Below, piece after piece: positions 26,762 to 34,273 of a stretch of 64,000 nucleotides of DNA. Source of the stretch: Agrococcus beijingensis (GTDB taxonomy: Bacteria > Actinomycetota > Actinomycetes > Actinomycetales > Microbacteriaceae); contig NZ_CP132360.1 of NCBI RefSeq assembly GCF_030758955.1, positions 1,721,313-1,785,312 on the forward strand. The letters are read 5' to 3'. The translations under genes were made by a program, and so were the position numbers. The notes beneath the pieces are model-generated. The model was not told where the DNA came from. It made no database searches and worked only from the letters and a program-made list of their open reading frames with translations. How positions within the stretch are numbered: position 1 is the first letter of the stretch; each line of letters starts with the position of its first letter.

Positions 26762-27631
26762 GTGATCCCGATCACGACACAGTTCGAATTCCGTCTGGTT
26801 GACGGAGCCGCGCCTTCCGGCGAGCTCGAGGCGGATCAGCTCATCGCCATCGCGCAGAGCCTCAAGGAGCTGGCGACCAAGCTGAGCCGCTCAGAGACCG
26901 AGGCCGAGCCGATCGGGCGCCCTTCGGCTCGGACCCAGCGCGTGGCGAGGCTCACGATCGGGCTCGCGCCCGGGAGCACCCGTGTCTTGGTGCGCCGATC
27001 CGAGGACGACGACGCGCTCGCCTTCGACCTGGACGAGGAGCGAGCGTTCGATGAGAAGTTCGAGGCGATCGTCGACTCGATCGCGCTTGACGAACGTCCC
27101 GATTGGGTGACTGACACAGTGGCCCTCGCTGCCGGTGAGCTGCGATCCGCGCTGGAGAAGGCGGCGCCGAAGGTGGAGTTCCTCGTCGCGGGGAGGGTGA
27201 GTGCCAAGTTCTCCACGGCTGCGACGCACAGGGAGACCTGGCGTCCTCGCAGCACGGACCAGGCTCCTGACACCGTGACGTTCGTCGGCCAGTTGCGCAT
27301 GGTCAACCTGGACACGCAACGGCTGCAGGTGACCGACGACGTCGGCAACAAGGTCGCTCTGCCCAATGTGGTCAACGCGGATCACGTCGGAGGACTGATC
27401 GGCTCCTACGTTGCGGTCGTCGGAGTTCCGGGCCTCGACGCGAGAGGCAGGCTCGCGCAGATTCAGGAGGCAGTCATCGAGCCGGCCGTGGGCCTCGCCG
27501 CGACGGCGGGCGCGAGGGCGCCGGCTTCGCTCGAGTCGATTCTCGCTAGCGCGCCTGGCCCGGAGCCAGGCGGCCTGCCCGGCCTCGCACCGCAAGAGGC
27601 AGAGGCGTTCTTGCAAGCGATCGGACGCTGA
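26762..27631 (+). CDS. Hypothetical protein coupled to a PIN-domain gene
   Basis: About 289 aa from a GTG at 26762; the start is uncertain and only G-rich sequence precedes it. Residues 1-130 (TTQFEFRLVDGAAPSGELEADQLIAIAQSLKELATKLSR... RVARLTIGLAPGSTRVLVRR) and a C-terminal beta-rich part (VTFVGQLRMVNLDTQRLQVTDDVGNKVALPNVVNADHVGGLIGSYVAVVGVPGLDARGRL) are well formed but unrecognised. The C-terminal part looks like an OB-type nucleic-acid-binding fold. The TGA overlaps the GTG start of a PIN gene, so this may be the partner or antitoxin of that toxin. Confidence 0.65.
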   Translation: MIPITTQFEFRLVDGAAPSGELEADQLIAIAQSLKELATKLSRSETEAEPIGRPSARTQRVARLTIGLAPGSTRVLVRRSEDDDALAFDLDEERAFDEKFEAIVDSIALDERPDWVTDTVALAAGELRSALEKAAPKVEFLVAGRVSAKFSTAATHRETWRPRSTDQAPDTVTFVGQLRMVNLDTQRLQVTDDVGNKVALPNVVNADHVGGLIGSYVAVVGVPGLDARGRLAQIQEAVIEPAVGLAATAGARAPASLESILASAPGPEPGGLPGLAPQEAEAFLQAIGR

Positions 27632-27930
27632 GTGGCGTTGCGCGCGGCATTGTTGGACACGGACGTGTTCAGCGCGCTGTACGTGACGCCCAGGGAGACG
27701 GTCACGAAGCAGCAGTACCCGGTTGCTGCGTGGGAAGCGAGCCTTGTCGGTCATCGGGTGCTCATCGCCTTCCAGACCCGAGCTGAGCTCTTGAGCGTAA
27801 GGCGCCGGCTCAAGTCGGCGACAGGTGGATAGCGGCGTGCGCCATCGCGAAGGGTCTACCCCTGCTCACCGGCAACCAGCGGCACTTCGAAGGCGCCCCG
27901 GGACTCGAGCTCATGGCAGCGATCCTCTAG
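27632..27930 (+). pseudogene. Decayed PIN-domain (VapC-like) ribonuclease gene
   Basis: The GTG start overlaps the upstream stop. The N-terminus is PIN-like: ALLDTDVFSALY (first Asp pair) and VLIAFQTRAELLS (Glu). A TAG then ends the frame at 27832. In another frame the typical C-terminus is readable: WIAACAIAKGLPLLTGNQRHFEGAPGLELMAAIL, ending at 27930. The centre of the domain (about 50 residues) and the third catalytic Asp, normally just before WIAACA, are missing. A deletion with frameshift has inactivated it. Confidence 0.75.
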
Positions 27931-27970
27931 GTGCTGGCTCGTGCGGCCGTCGCCACCACGATCGGACGGT

Positions 27971-28006
27971 TCACCGCTCCGGCGTGAACCGCAGCGGAAA
28001 CCGCCA
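27971..28006 (-). pseudogene. 3' end relic of a cytochrome P450 gene
   Basis: The minus strand reads WRFPLRFTPER followed by TGA, almost the same as the end of the P450 at 31866-33059 (VRFPLRFTPEG). A stretch of about 25 bases is nearly identical to plus-strand 31870-31898. Nothing else of a P450 precedes it except a few degenerate codons. Confidence 0.5.
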
Positions 28007-28027
28007 CGGCCCTGCGGCCCGAGACCG

Positions 28028-28065
28028 CGACGACGGCGCGACCCAAAGGGGCGGCGCCGTCGTCG
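28028..28065. terminator. Terminator hairpin after mmsA
   Basis: CGACGACGGCGC (28028-28039) and GCGCCGTCGTCG (28054-28065) make a 12-bp perfect stem with a 14-base loop, directly beyond the mmsA stop codon. Confidence 0.7.
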
Positions 28066-28072
28066 GTCGGCG

Positions 28073-29581
28073 TCAGTTGCTCGGGAACCCGAGGTTCAGT
28101 CCACCGTGGCTCGGGTCGAGCCAGCGGCTCGTGACGACCTTCTCGCGCGAGTAGAAGTCGAAGGCGTGCTTGCCGTAGGCCTTGCCCTGGCCGAACGCCG
28201 ACTGCTTCCAGCCGCCGAACGAGTGGTAGCCGACCGGCACCGGGATCGGCACGTTGACGCCGACCATGCCCACCTGCACCTCGTTCTGGAAGCGCCGCGC
28301 CGCGCCGCCGTCGTTCGTGAAGATCGCGGTGCCGTTGCCGAACGGGTTCGCGTTGATCAGCTCCAGGCCCTCCTCATAGGAGGCGACGCGCACGATCGAC
28401 AGCACCGGTCCGAAGATCTCCTCCTGGTAGGCGGCCGAGCTCGTCGGCAGCTTGTCGAGCAGCGTCGGCTTCACCCAGAAGCCGTTCGGGTCGCCATCCA
28501 CCTCCGGGTCGCGGCCGTCGACCACGACTTCCGCGCCGTCTGCCTCGGCCGTGGCGATGTAGCCGACCACCTTGTCGCGGTGAGCGCCCGAGATGAGCGG
28601 GCCCATGTCGTTGTCGCGCGTGCCGTCGCCGGTGCGGATCGTCGCCATGCGCTCGGCGATCTTCGCCTGCAGCTCGTCGGCGATCGACTCCACCGCGACG
28701 ACGACCGAGATGGCCATGCAGCGCTCGCCCGCCGAGCCGAAGCCGGCGTTCACCGCGGCGTCGGCCGTCACATCGAGGTCGGCATCCGGCAGCACCAGCA
28801 TGTGGTTCTTCGCGCCGCCGAGCGCCTGCACGCGCTTGCCGTGCTTCGAGCCCGTCTCGTAGACGTACTGCGCGATCGGCGTCGAGCCCACGAACGAGAC
28901 GGCGGCGACGTCCTCGTGGGTGAGGAGCACATCCACCGCCTCCTTGTCGCCGTGCACGACGGTGAGCACGCCGTCGGGCAGGCCCGCCTCCTGGTAGAGC
29001 TCGGCGATGAACACTGCCGCCGAGGGGTCCTTCTCGGACGGCTTCAGCACCACGGCGTTGCCCGCCGCCAGCGCGATCGGCGCGAACCACAGCGGCACCA
29101 TCGCCGGGAAGTTGAACGGGCTGATGATGCCCACGACGCCGAGCGGCTGCCGCAGCGAGTAGACGTCGACGCTGGTCGAGACGTTCTCGGAGTACTCGCC
29201 CTTCGTCAGCAGCGGGAACGCGGTCGCGAGCTCGACGACCTCGATCGCGCGCGCGATCTCGCCCAGCGCATCCGAATGAACCTTGCCGTGCTCGGCGGTG
29301 ATGATGCGGGCCAGGTCGTCCTTGCGGCTGACGATCAGCTCGCGGAAGCGGAACATGATCGCCTGCCGCTTCGCGATCGACAGGTCGCGCCAGGCCGGGA
29401 ACGCCGCCTTCGCCGCCGCGATCGCCTCGGCGACCTCGTCGGCCGAGGCGAGCGCCACCTCACGGGCGACGGTGCCCAGCGCCGGGTTGTAGACCGGGGC
29501 GGTGCGGCCCGAGCCGGCCGTACGGGCACCGGCGATGAAGTGGGGGATGGTCTCGACCGCGCGGGTCTCGGTGATCGTCAT
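28073..29581 (-). CDS. mmsA: CoA-acylating methylmalonate-semialdehyde dehydrogenase
   Basis: 502 aa, full length. Aldehyde dehydrogenase marks are present: FNFPAMVPLWFAPIALAAGNAVVLKPSEKDP, FVGSTPIAQYVYETGSKHGKRVQALGGAKNHMLVLPDADLD and the catalytic Cys in GSAGERCMAISV. The MmsA type is supported by IPVPVGYHSFGGWKQSAFGQGKAYGKHAFDFYSREKVVTSRW. It turns methylmalonate or malonate semialdehyde into propionyl- or acetyl-CoA in valine and inositol breakdown. GAGGAG precedes the ATG. It follows the alcohol dehydrogenase by 95 bp. Confidence 0.94.
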   Translation of the reverse strand: MTITETRAVETIPHFIAGARTAGSGRTAPVYNPALGTVAREVALASADEVAEAIAAAKAAFPAWRDLSIAKRQAIMFRFRELIVSRKDDLARIITAEHGKVHSDALGEIARAIEVVELATAFPLLTKGEYSENVSTSVDVYSLRQPLGVVGIISPFNFPAMVPLWFAPIALAAGNAVVLKPSEKDPSAAVFIAELYQEAGLPDGVLTVVHGDKEAVDVLLTHEDVAAVSFVGSTPIAQYVYETGSKHGKRVQALGGAKNHMLVLPDADLDVTADAAVNAGFGSAGERCMAISVVVAVESIADELQAKIAERMATIRTGDGTRDNDMGPLISGAHRDKVVGYIATAEADGAEVVVDGRDPEVDGDPNGFWVKPTLLDKLPTSSAAYQEEIFGPVLSIVRVASYEEGLELINANPFGNGTAIFTNDGGAARRFQNEVQVGMVGVNVPIPVPVGYHSFGGWKQSAFGQGKAYGKHAFDFYSREKVVTSRWLDPSHGGLNLGFPSN

Positions 29582-29676
29582 GGATGCTCCTCGTTGCGAT
29601 GGATTGCGTCGTACTGCGTACTGGGGTTGCGGTGCGCCCGGCGCCAGCGGCGCGGCGGCGCAGCCGGCGGACGGGG

Positions 29677-30846
29677 TCAGGCGTAGATCGCCTGGTAGAG
29701 CTGCTCGACCTGCTCGGCGGTCGGCACGCGGGGGTTATTGCTCGGCGAGCCCGAGGCGAGCGCCTGCTGCGCCATGACGGGCACGAGCGCATCCCAGGCG
29801 GCGCGCTCGATGCCGCGCCCGGCGGGCGTCGGCACCTCGAGCTCCCCCGCCAGCAGCCGCAGCTCGGCCACGAGCCGCTCGGCCGCGTCGGCATCGCTGT
29901 GCGAGGCGTCGGCGACGCCCAGCGTGCGCGCGCAGGTCGCGTAGCGCTCGATCGCGGCCTCGACCGAGAAGGCGGTGAGCTCGGCGAACAGCATCGCGTT
30001 GGCCATGCCGTGCGCGATGCCGAAGTGGCCGCCGAGCGGGCGGCTCATGCCGTGCACGAGGGCGACGGATGCGTTCGAGAACGCGAGCCCCGCGAGCGTC
30101 GACGCGAGCATCATCTGCTCGCGCGCCTCGACATCGGTGCCGTCGGCGTAGGCGCGGCGGAGGAAGCGCCCGATGCGCTCGATCGCGGCGAGCGCGTAGG
30201 TGTCGGAGACCGGGTTGGCCTTGCGGCTGACGTAGGCCTCGATCGCGTGCGTGAGCGCGTCGATGCCGGTGTCGGCGGTGAGGCGCGGCGGCATCGAGAC
30301 GGTGAGCTCGTAGTCGATCACGGCTGCCTTGGCGAGGTAGCCGGGGCCGGCGCAGAGCATCTTCTCGTTCGTCGCGCTGTCGGTGATGATCGTGAACTGC
30401 GTCACCTCGGAGCCCGTGCCGGCAGTGGTGGGCACGGCCACGACCGGCAGCGCCGGGCCGACGAACTGGAACGGCGCCTTCAGCTCGCGCATGCCGCCGC
30501 CCCGCACCGCCAGCGCCGAGAGCGCCTTCGCGGTGTCGATGGGGCTGCCGCCGCCGAGCGCGACGATGCTGTCGGCGTCGTGCGCGCGGATCGCGGCGAG
30601 GCCCGCCTCGAGCGAGTCGCTCGTGGGGTCGGGGATGGTGCCGTCGAAGACCGCGACGTGCGCGCCTGCGCGGCGGAGCGCATCCGCCACCCGGCCGGCG
30701 ACGCCGACGGAGACGAGGAAGCGGTCGGTGACGACCAGCGGCTGGCTGGCGCCCTGCGCGGCGAGCAGCTCGCCGATGCCGTCGACGGAGCCCGCACCGA
30801 AGCGCAGGACGGGAGGGGTCTGGATGTCGTAGCTCACCAGTGGCAC
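29677..30846 (-). CDS. Iron-containing alcohol dehydrogenase
   Basis: 389 aa (GTG at 30846; a GTG at 30837, VSYDIQTPP, has better AAGG spacing). The fold is typical: GGGSPIDTAKALSAL for NAD binding, VPTTAGTGSEVTQFTIITD, and the metal ligands in TGIDALTHAIEAYVSRKANPVSD and VHGMSRPLGGHFGIAHGMANA. Substrate unknown. With mmsA downstream it could supply or remove a semialdehyde or short alcohol. Transcribed away from the LysR gene. Confidence 0.87.
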   Translation of the reverse strand: MPLVSYDIQTPPVLRFGAGSVDGIGELLAAQGASQPLVVTDRFLVSVGVAGRVADALRRAGAHVAVFDGTIPDPTSDSLEAGLAAIRAHDADSIVALGGGSPIDTAKALSALAVRGGGMRELKAPFQFVGPALPVVAVPTTAGTGSEVTQFTIITDSATNEKMLCAGPGYLAKAAVIDYELTVSMPPRLTADTGIDALTHAIEAYVSRKANPVSDTYALAAIERIGRFLRRAYADGTDVEAREQMMLASTLAGLAFSNASVALVHGMSRPLGGHFGIAHGMANAMLFAELTAFSVEAAIERYATCARTLGVADASHSDADAAERLVAELRLLAGELEVPTPAGRGIERAAWDALVPVMAQQALASGSPSNNPRVPTAEQVEQLYQAIYA

Positions 30847-30938
30847 GCCTTCGTGTCAGCCCGAGTCTCGGGGAGGGGGGATGCCACCAGCATCGGGCGC
30901 ATCGATGCAGGGCGCAACCGCCATTCGCGCAGTGTCGA

Positions 30939-30952
30939 CTGCAGAAGTGCAG
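30939..30952. promoter_or_regulatory. Palindromic site before the LysR gene
   Basis: CTGCAGAAGTGCAG has 5-bp arms (CTGCA/TGCAG) about 10 bp before the LysR start, in the divergent region shared with the alcohol dehydrogenase. It could be the regulator's own site; it is short and lacks a classical T-N11-A context. Confidence 0.35.
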
Positions 30953-30961
30953 AATGGAGTG

Positions 30962-31882
30962 ATGGACGCCGAGAACCTGCGCTACCTGCTCGAAGTCGCC
31001 CGAGCCGGCCGGCTGCGCGATGCCGCCGCGCACCTGCAGGTCGACGAGACGACCGTCTCGCGCCGCATCAGCCGGCTCGAGCAGGAGCTGGGCGTGCGGA
31101 TGTTCGACCGCACGCCGCAGGGCTGGCGCATCACCGAGCCGGGGCGGCTGCTGCTGCCGCACGCGGAGGCCATCGAGTCGAGCGTGTCGCGCGCGCTCGA
31201 GGCGGTCGTATCGCGACCGGGCGTGCTGAGCGGCACCGCCCGGATCCTGGCGCCCGACGGGTTCGGCGCGAACGTGCTGATGCCGGGGCTGCGGCCGCTC
31301 ATCGAGGCGCACCCGGGGCTCGGGCTCGAGCTCATCACCGCCACCAGTCACGACCTCATCACCGCGCGTGACTTCGACGTGGCGGTGACGCTCGAGCGGC
31401 CGGCGCCGCGCGCGGCCGCCGTCGCGCACCTGGCCGACTACGAGCTGCGGTTCTACGCCAGCCGCGACTACCTCGAGCGACACGGCGCGCCCGCGTCGCT
31501 CGAGGCGCTCCGAGACGACCACGACCTCATCTGGTACGTGGATGCGCTGCTCGACGTGGCGCCGCTGCGGATCCTCGAGGAGCTGCTGCCGCGGGCCCGA
31601 GCGCGGCTGCAGACCAACAACATCACCGGACACCACAGCGCCGCGCGGGCGGGCCTCGGCGTCGCGCTGCTGCCGACCTACATCGGCGCGACCGATCCCT
31701 CGCTCGTCGGGGTGCTGCCGGAGCAGCTGCGGATCCGCCGCACCTACTGGCTCGTCGTGCCGCGCGACCTCACCGAGCTGCTGCGCGTGCGCGAGATCAC
31801 CGCGGCGCTGCACGCGCTGGTGGCGGCGCACCCGCACCTGGAGACGCGCGCGCTGACTCGGCCGGCTACCCCTCCGGCGTGA
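30962..31882 (+). CDS. LysR family transcriptional regulator
   Basis: 306 aa. An N-terminal LysR helix-turn-helix (NLRYLLEVARAGRLRDAAAHLQVDETTVSRRISRLEQELGVRMFDRTPQGWRIT) is followed by a periplasmic-binding-like effector domain. It is divergent from the alcohol dehydrogenase/mmsA genes and probably controls them. Its 3' end overlaps the convergent P450 gene by 17 bp. Confidence 0.9.
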   Translation: MDAENLRYLLEVARAGRLRDAAAHLQVDETTVSRRISRLEQELGVRMFDRTPQGWRITEPGRLLLPHAEAIESSVSRALEAVVSRPGVLSGTARILAPDGFGANVLMPGLRPLIEAHPGLGLELITATSHDLITARDFDVAVTLERPAPRAAAVAHLADYELRFYASRDYLERHGAPASLEALRDDHDLIWYVDALLDVAPLRILEELLPRARARLQTNNITGHHSAARAGLGVALLPTYIGATDPSLVGVLPEQLRIRRTYWLVVPRDLTELLRVREITAALHALVAAHPHLETRALTRPATPPA

Positions 31883-33059
31883 ACCGCAGCGGGAACCGCA
31901 CAGGGCCCGTGTTCCCCGAGACCGGCAGCCACTCGCCCGGCCCGTCGGCAGCGACATCTGGCATCCGCTGCGCGAGCAGGGGGAGTGCGACGCTCATGTC
32001 GGTGCGGGCGACGAAGTGGCCGAGGCAGTGGTGCACGCCGCCGCCGAACCCCGCGTGCAGGGGCCGGTCGTCGTAGCGGATGTCGAACGGCACGTGCTCG
32101 GCCATGGCGAGCGGGTCGGTGCCGATCGCGTGCGACAGCACCTGCACGATGCCGCCCTTGGGGATCAGCAGGCCGTTCAGGTCGACGTCGTCGATCGCCT
32201 CGCGGGTGACCCAGGTGACGGTCGGGTTCACGCGCATCACCTCTTCGACCGCGCGGGAGCCGAGCTCCGGTCGCTCGGCGAGCAGTGCCCACTGATCCGG
32301 GTGCTTGAGGAACGTCTGCAGGGCGAGGCCCAGCTGGTTGCGGGTCGTCTCCATGCCCGCGAACGCGAGGAAGACCAGCGCGACCGACAGCTCTCGGCGA
32401 CTCAACGCATCCCCCGCCTCGTGCGCGGCGATGAGGGTGCTCACGAGGTCGTCGCGCGGATGCGACTGGCGGTCGACGATGACCCGCTCGATGTACTCGG
32501 TGAGCTGCTCGAGCGCCGCCTCGATGCGCGGCAGGTCGTGCTTCACGTTGATGCCGAACGACTTGCCGAGGTCGTCGGCCAGGTGGGCGACCTGCGGCCA
32601 CTCCTCGTCGGGCAGGCCGAGCAGCAGGCAGAGGATCCGGCTCGAGTAGGGCTCGGCGAACTCGCTCACGAACTCGACCGTGCCGCGCGCCGCGAACTGA
32701 TCGATCAGGTCGTTCGCCAGCGCCTGGAACTGCGGCCGCATCGCCTCGATGGTCTTGCTGCGGAAGGCCGGGCCGAGCAGCCGCCGCAGCCGCAGGTGGT
32801 CGTCGCCGTCGATGCTCAGCAGCGTCTCCTGCCACCACTCGCGCCACGGCCCGTCGTGGATGCCGTTCTGGTCGGGCCACTTGTCGTTGCCCTGGCGGAA
32901 GCGGCGGTCCTTCAGGATCGCCGTGCCCTCCTCGTAGCGCAGGATCGCCCAGCCGTACGGCGTCTCGGCGAACCAGCTCTCGTCGCGCGCCGCATGCACG
33001 ACCTCGGAGGTGACGTCGAAGGCCGGGTCGGCGAGGTCGAGGAAGCGCGAGGCGGTCAT
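31866..33059 (-). CDS. Cytochrome P450
   Basis: 397 aa. Heme loop FGGGVHHCLGHFVAR with the Cys ligand (about residue 345), I-helix oxygen-binding AFAGMETTRNQ, and the ExxR motif in RAVEEVMR. It is a soluble bacterial-type P450 that needs separate ferredoxin and reductase, neither of which is adjacent. It lies divergent from the olefin operon, with 191 bp between starts. A link to that pathway is possible but unproven. No strong ribosome-binding site precedes the ATG. Confidence 0.92.
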   Translation of the reverse strand: MTASRFLDLADPAFDVTSEVVHAARDESWFAETPYGWAILRYEEGTAILKDRRFRQGNDKWPDQNGIHDGPWREWWQETLLSIDGDDHLRLRRLLGPAFRSKTIEAMRPQFQALANDLIDQFAARGTVEFVSEFAEPYSSRILCLLLGLPDEEWPQVAHLADDLGKSFGINVKHDLPRIEAALEQLTEYIERVIVDRQSHPRDDLVSTLIAAHEAGDALSRRELSVALVFLAFAGMETTRNQLGLALQTFLKHPDQWALLAERPELGSRAVEEVMRVNPTVTWVTREAIDDVDLNGLLIPKGGIVQVLSHAIGTDPLAMAEHVPFDIRYDDRPLHAGFGGGVHHCLGHFVARTDMSVALPLLAQRMPDVAADGPGEWLPVSGNTGPVRFPLRFTPEG

Positions 33060-33250
33060 GACCGGAGCCTATGGGCGGGCGTGGGCGGTGGCCAGCATCC
33101 GCGCGGCACGATCGGGGCGGATGCGCTGCCACGGCTCGGGCGCACCGGTCGCCGGACGGCGCGCACACCGAGAGCCATGCGCCCTCGCACAGGTGCGCTC
33201 GTTACGCTCGAAGATGCGAGCCGAACCCGTCGGCTCCCGACGGAGCGCAC

Positions 33251-34273
33251 ATGACCGGCAACGCGACCACCCGCTTCAGCAATGTCGCCCTGCTCTCCGT
33301 CGCGAGCGCCCTGCCCAGCCGAGTCACCACATCCGATGACATCGAGCACCGCCTGAGCGGCGCGCTCTCGCGCCTCAAGCTCAAGGGCGGCCTGCTGCGC
33401 CGCGTCGCGGGCGTCGACGAGCGCCGCAACTGGGCCGAGGGCGAGTCGGCCGACGCCGCCACCGTGCACGCCGGCAGCCGCGCGCTCGCCGACGCCGGCA
33501 TCGACGCCTCGCAGGTGGGCCTGCTCATCAACACGAGCGTCACCCGCAAGCACCTCGAGCCCTCGGTCGCCGTGCGGCTGCACCACGAGCTGGGCCTGCC
33601 GTCGAGCGCCATCAACTTCGACGTCGCCAACGCCTGCCTCGGCTTCGTCAACGGCATGAGCCTCGCCGCCGGCATGATCGAGTCGGGCCAGATCGACTAC
33701 GCGATCGTCGTCAACGGCGAGGACGCCGACGACATCCAGGTCAACACCATCGAGCGGCTGCTCGGGGCCGACATCGACCGCGCCGACTTCCTCAGCGAGT
33801 TCGCCACCCTCACGCTCGGCTCGGGATCCGCCGCCGCCGTGCTCGGCCGCGCCGACCGCCACCCCGACGGCCACCGCATCCTCGGCGGCGTCACCCGCGC
33901 CGCCACCCAGTGGCACGACCTGTGCGTCGGCAGCGCCGAGGGCATGTACACGAACGCGAAGGCGCTCCTCAAGGGCGGCCTCGAGCTCGTCGTCTCGGCC
34001 TGGAAGGAGGCGGCGCCCGAGTGGCGGTGGTCAGACATGGATCGCTACATCACCCACCAGGTCTCCTCCGTGCACACGAGCGCCATCATCAAGGCGGCCG
34101 GCCTCGACCCGGCCCGCGTGCCCACGACCTTCCCCCGCTTCGGCAACGTCGGCCCGGCATCGATCCCCATCACGCTCGCCGAGGAGCAGGCCGGCCTGCG
34201 CCGCGGCGACCGCGTGCTGCTCATGGGCGCGGGTTCGGGCCTCAACACCGCGATGATGGAGCTCGCCTGGTGA
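33251..34273 (+). CDS. oleA: OleA, acyl-CoA head-to-head condensing thiolase
   Basis: 340 aa. Ketosynthase-III-like: the active-site Cys lies in NFDVANACLGFVNGMSLAAGMI (about residue 125), the His in MDRYITHQVSSVH and the Asn in PRFGNVGPASIP. OleA joins two fatty acyl-CoAs head to head into a 2-alkyl-3-ketoacid. It is the first gene of oleA-oleBC-oleD, and its TGA overlaps the oleBC GTG. The upstream 190 bp contains no obvious operator. Confidence 0.92.
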   Translation: MTGNATTRFSNVALLSVASALPSRVTTSDDIEHRLSGALSRLKLKGGLLRRVAGVDERRNWAEGESADAATVHAGSRALADAGIDASQVGLLINTSVTRKHLEPSVAVRLHHELGLPSSAINFDVANACLGFVNGMSLAAGMIESGQIDYAIVVNGEDADDIQVNTIERLLGADIDRADFLSEFATLTLGSGSAAAVLGRADRHPDGHRILGGVTRAATQWHDLCVGSAEGMYTNAKALLKGGLELVVSAWKEAAPEWRWSDMDRYITHQVSSVHTSAIIKAAGLDPARVPTTFPRFGNVGPASIPITLAEEQAGLRRGDRVLLMGAGSGLNTAMMELAW

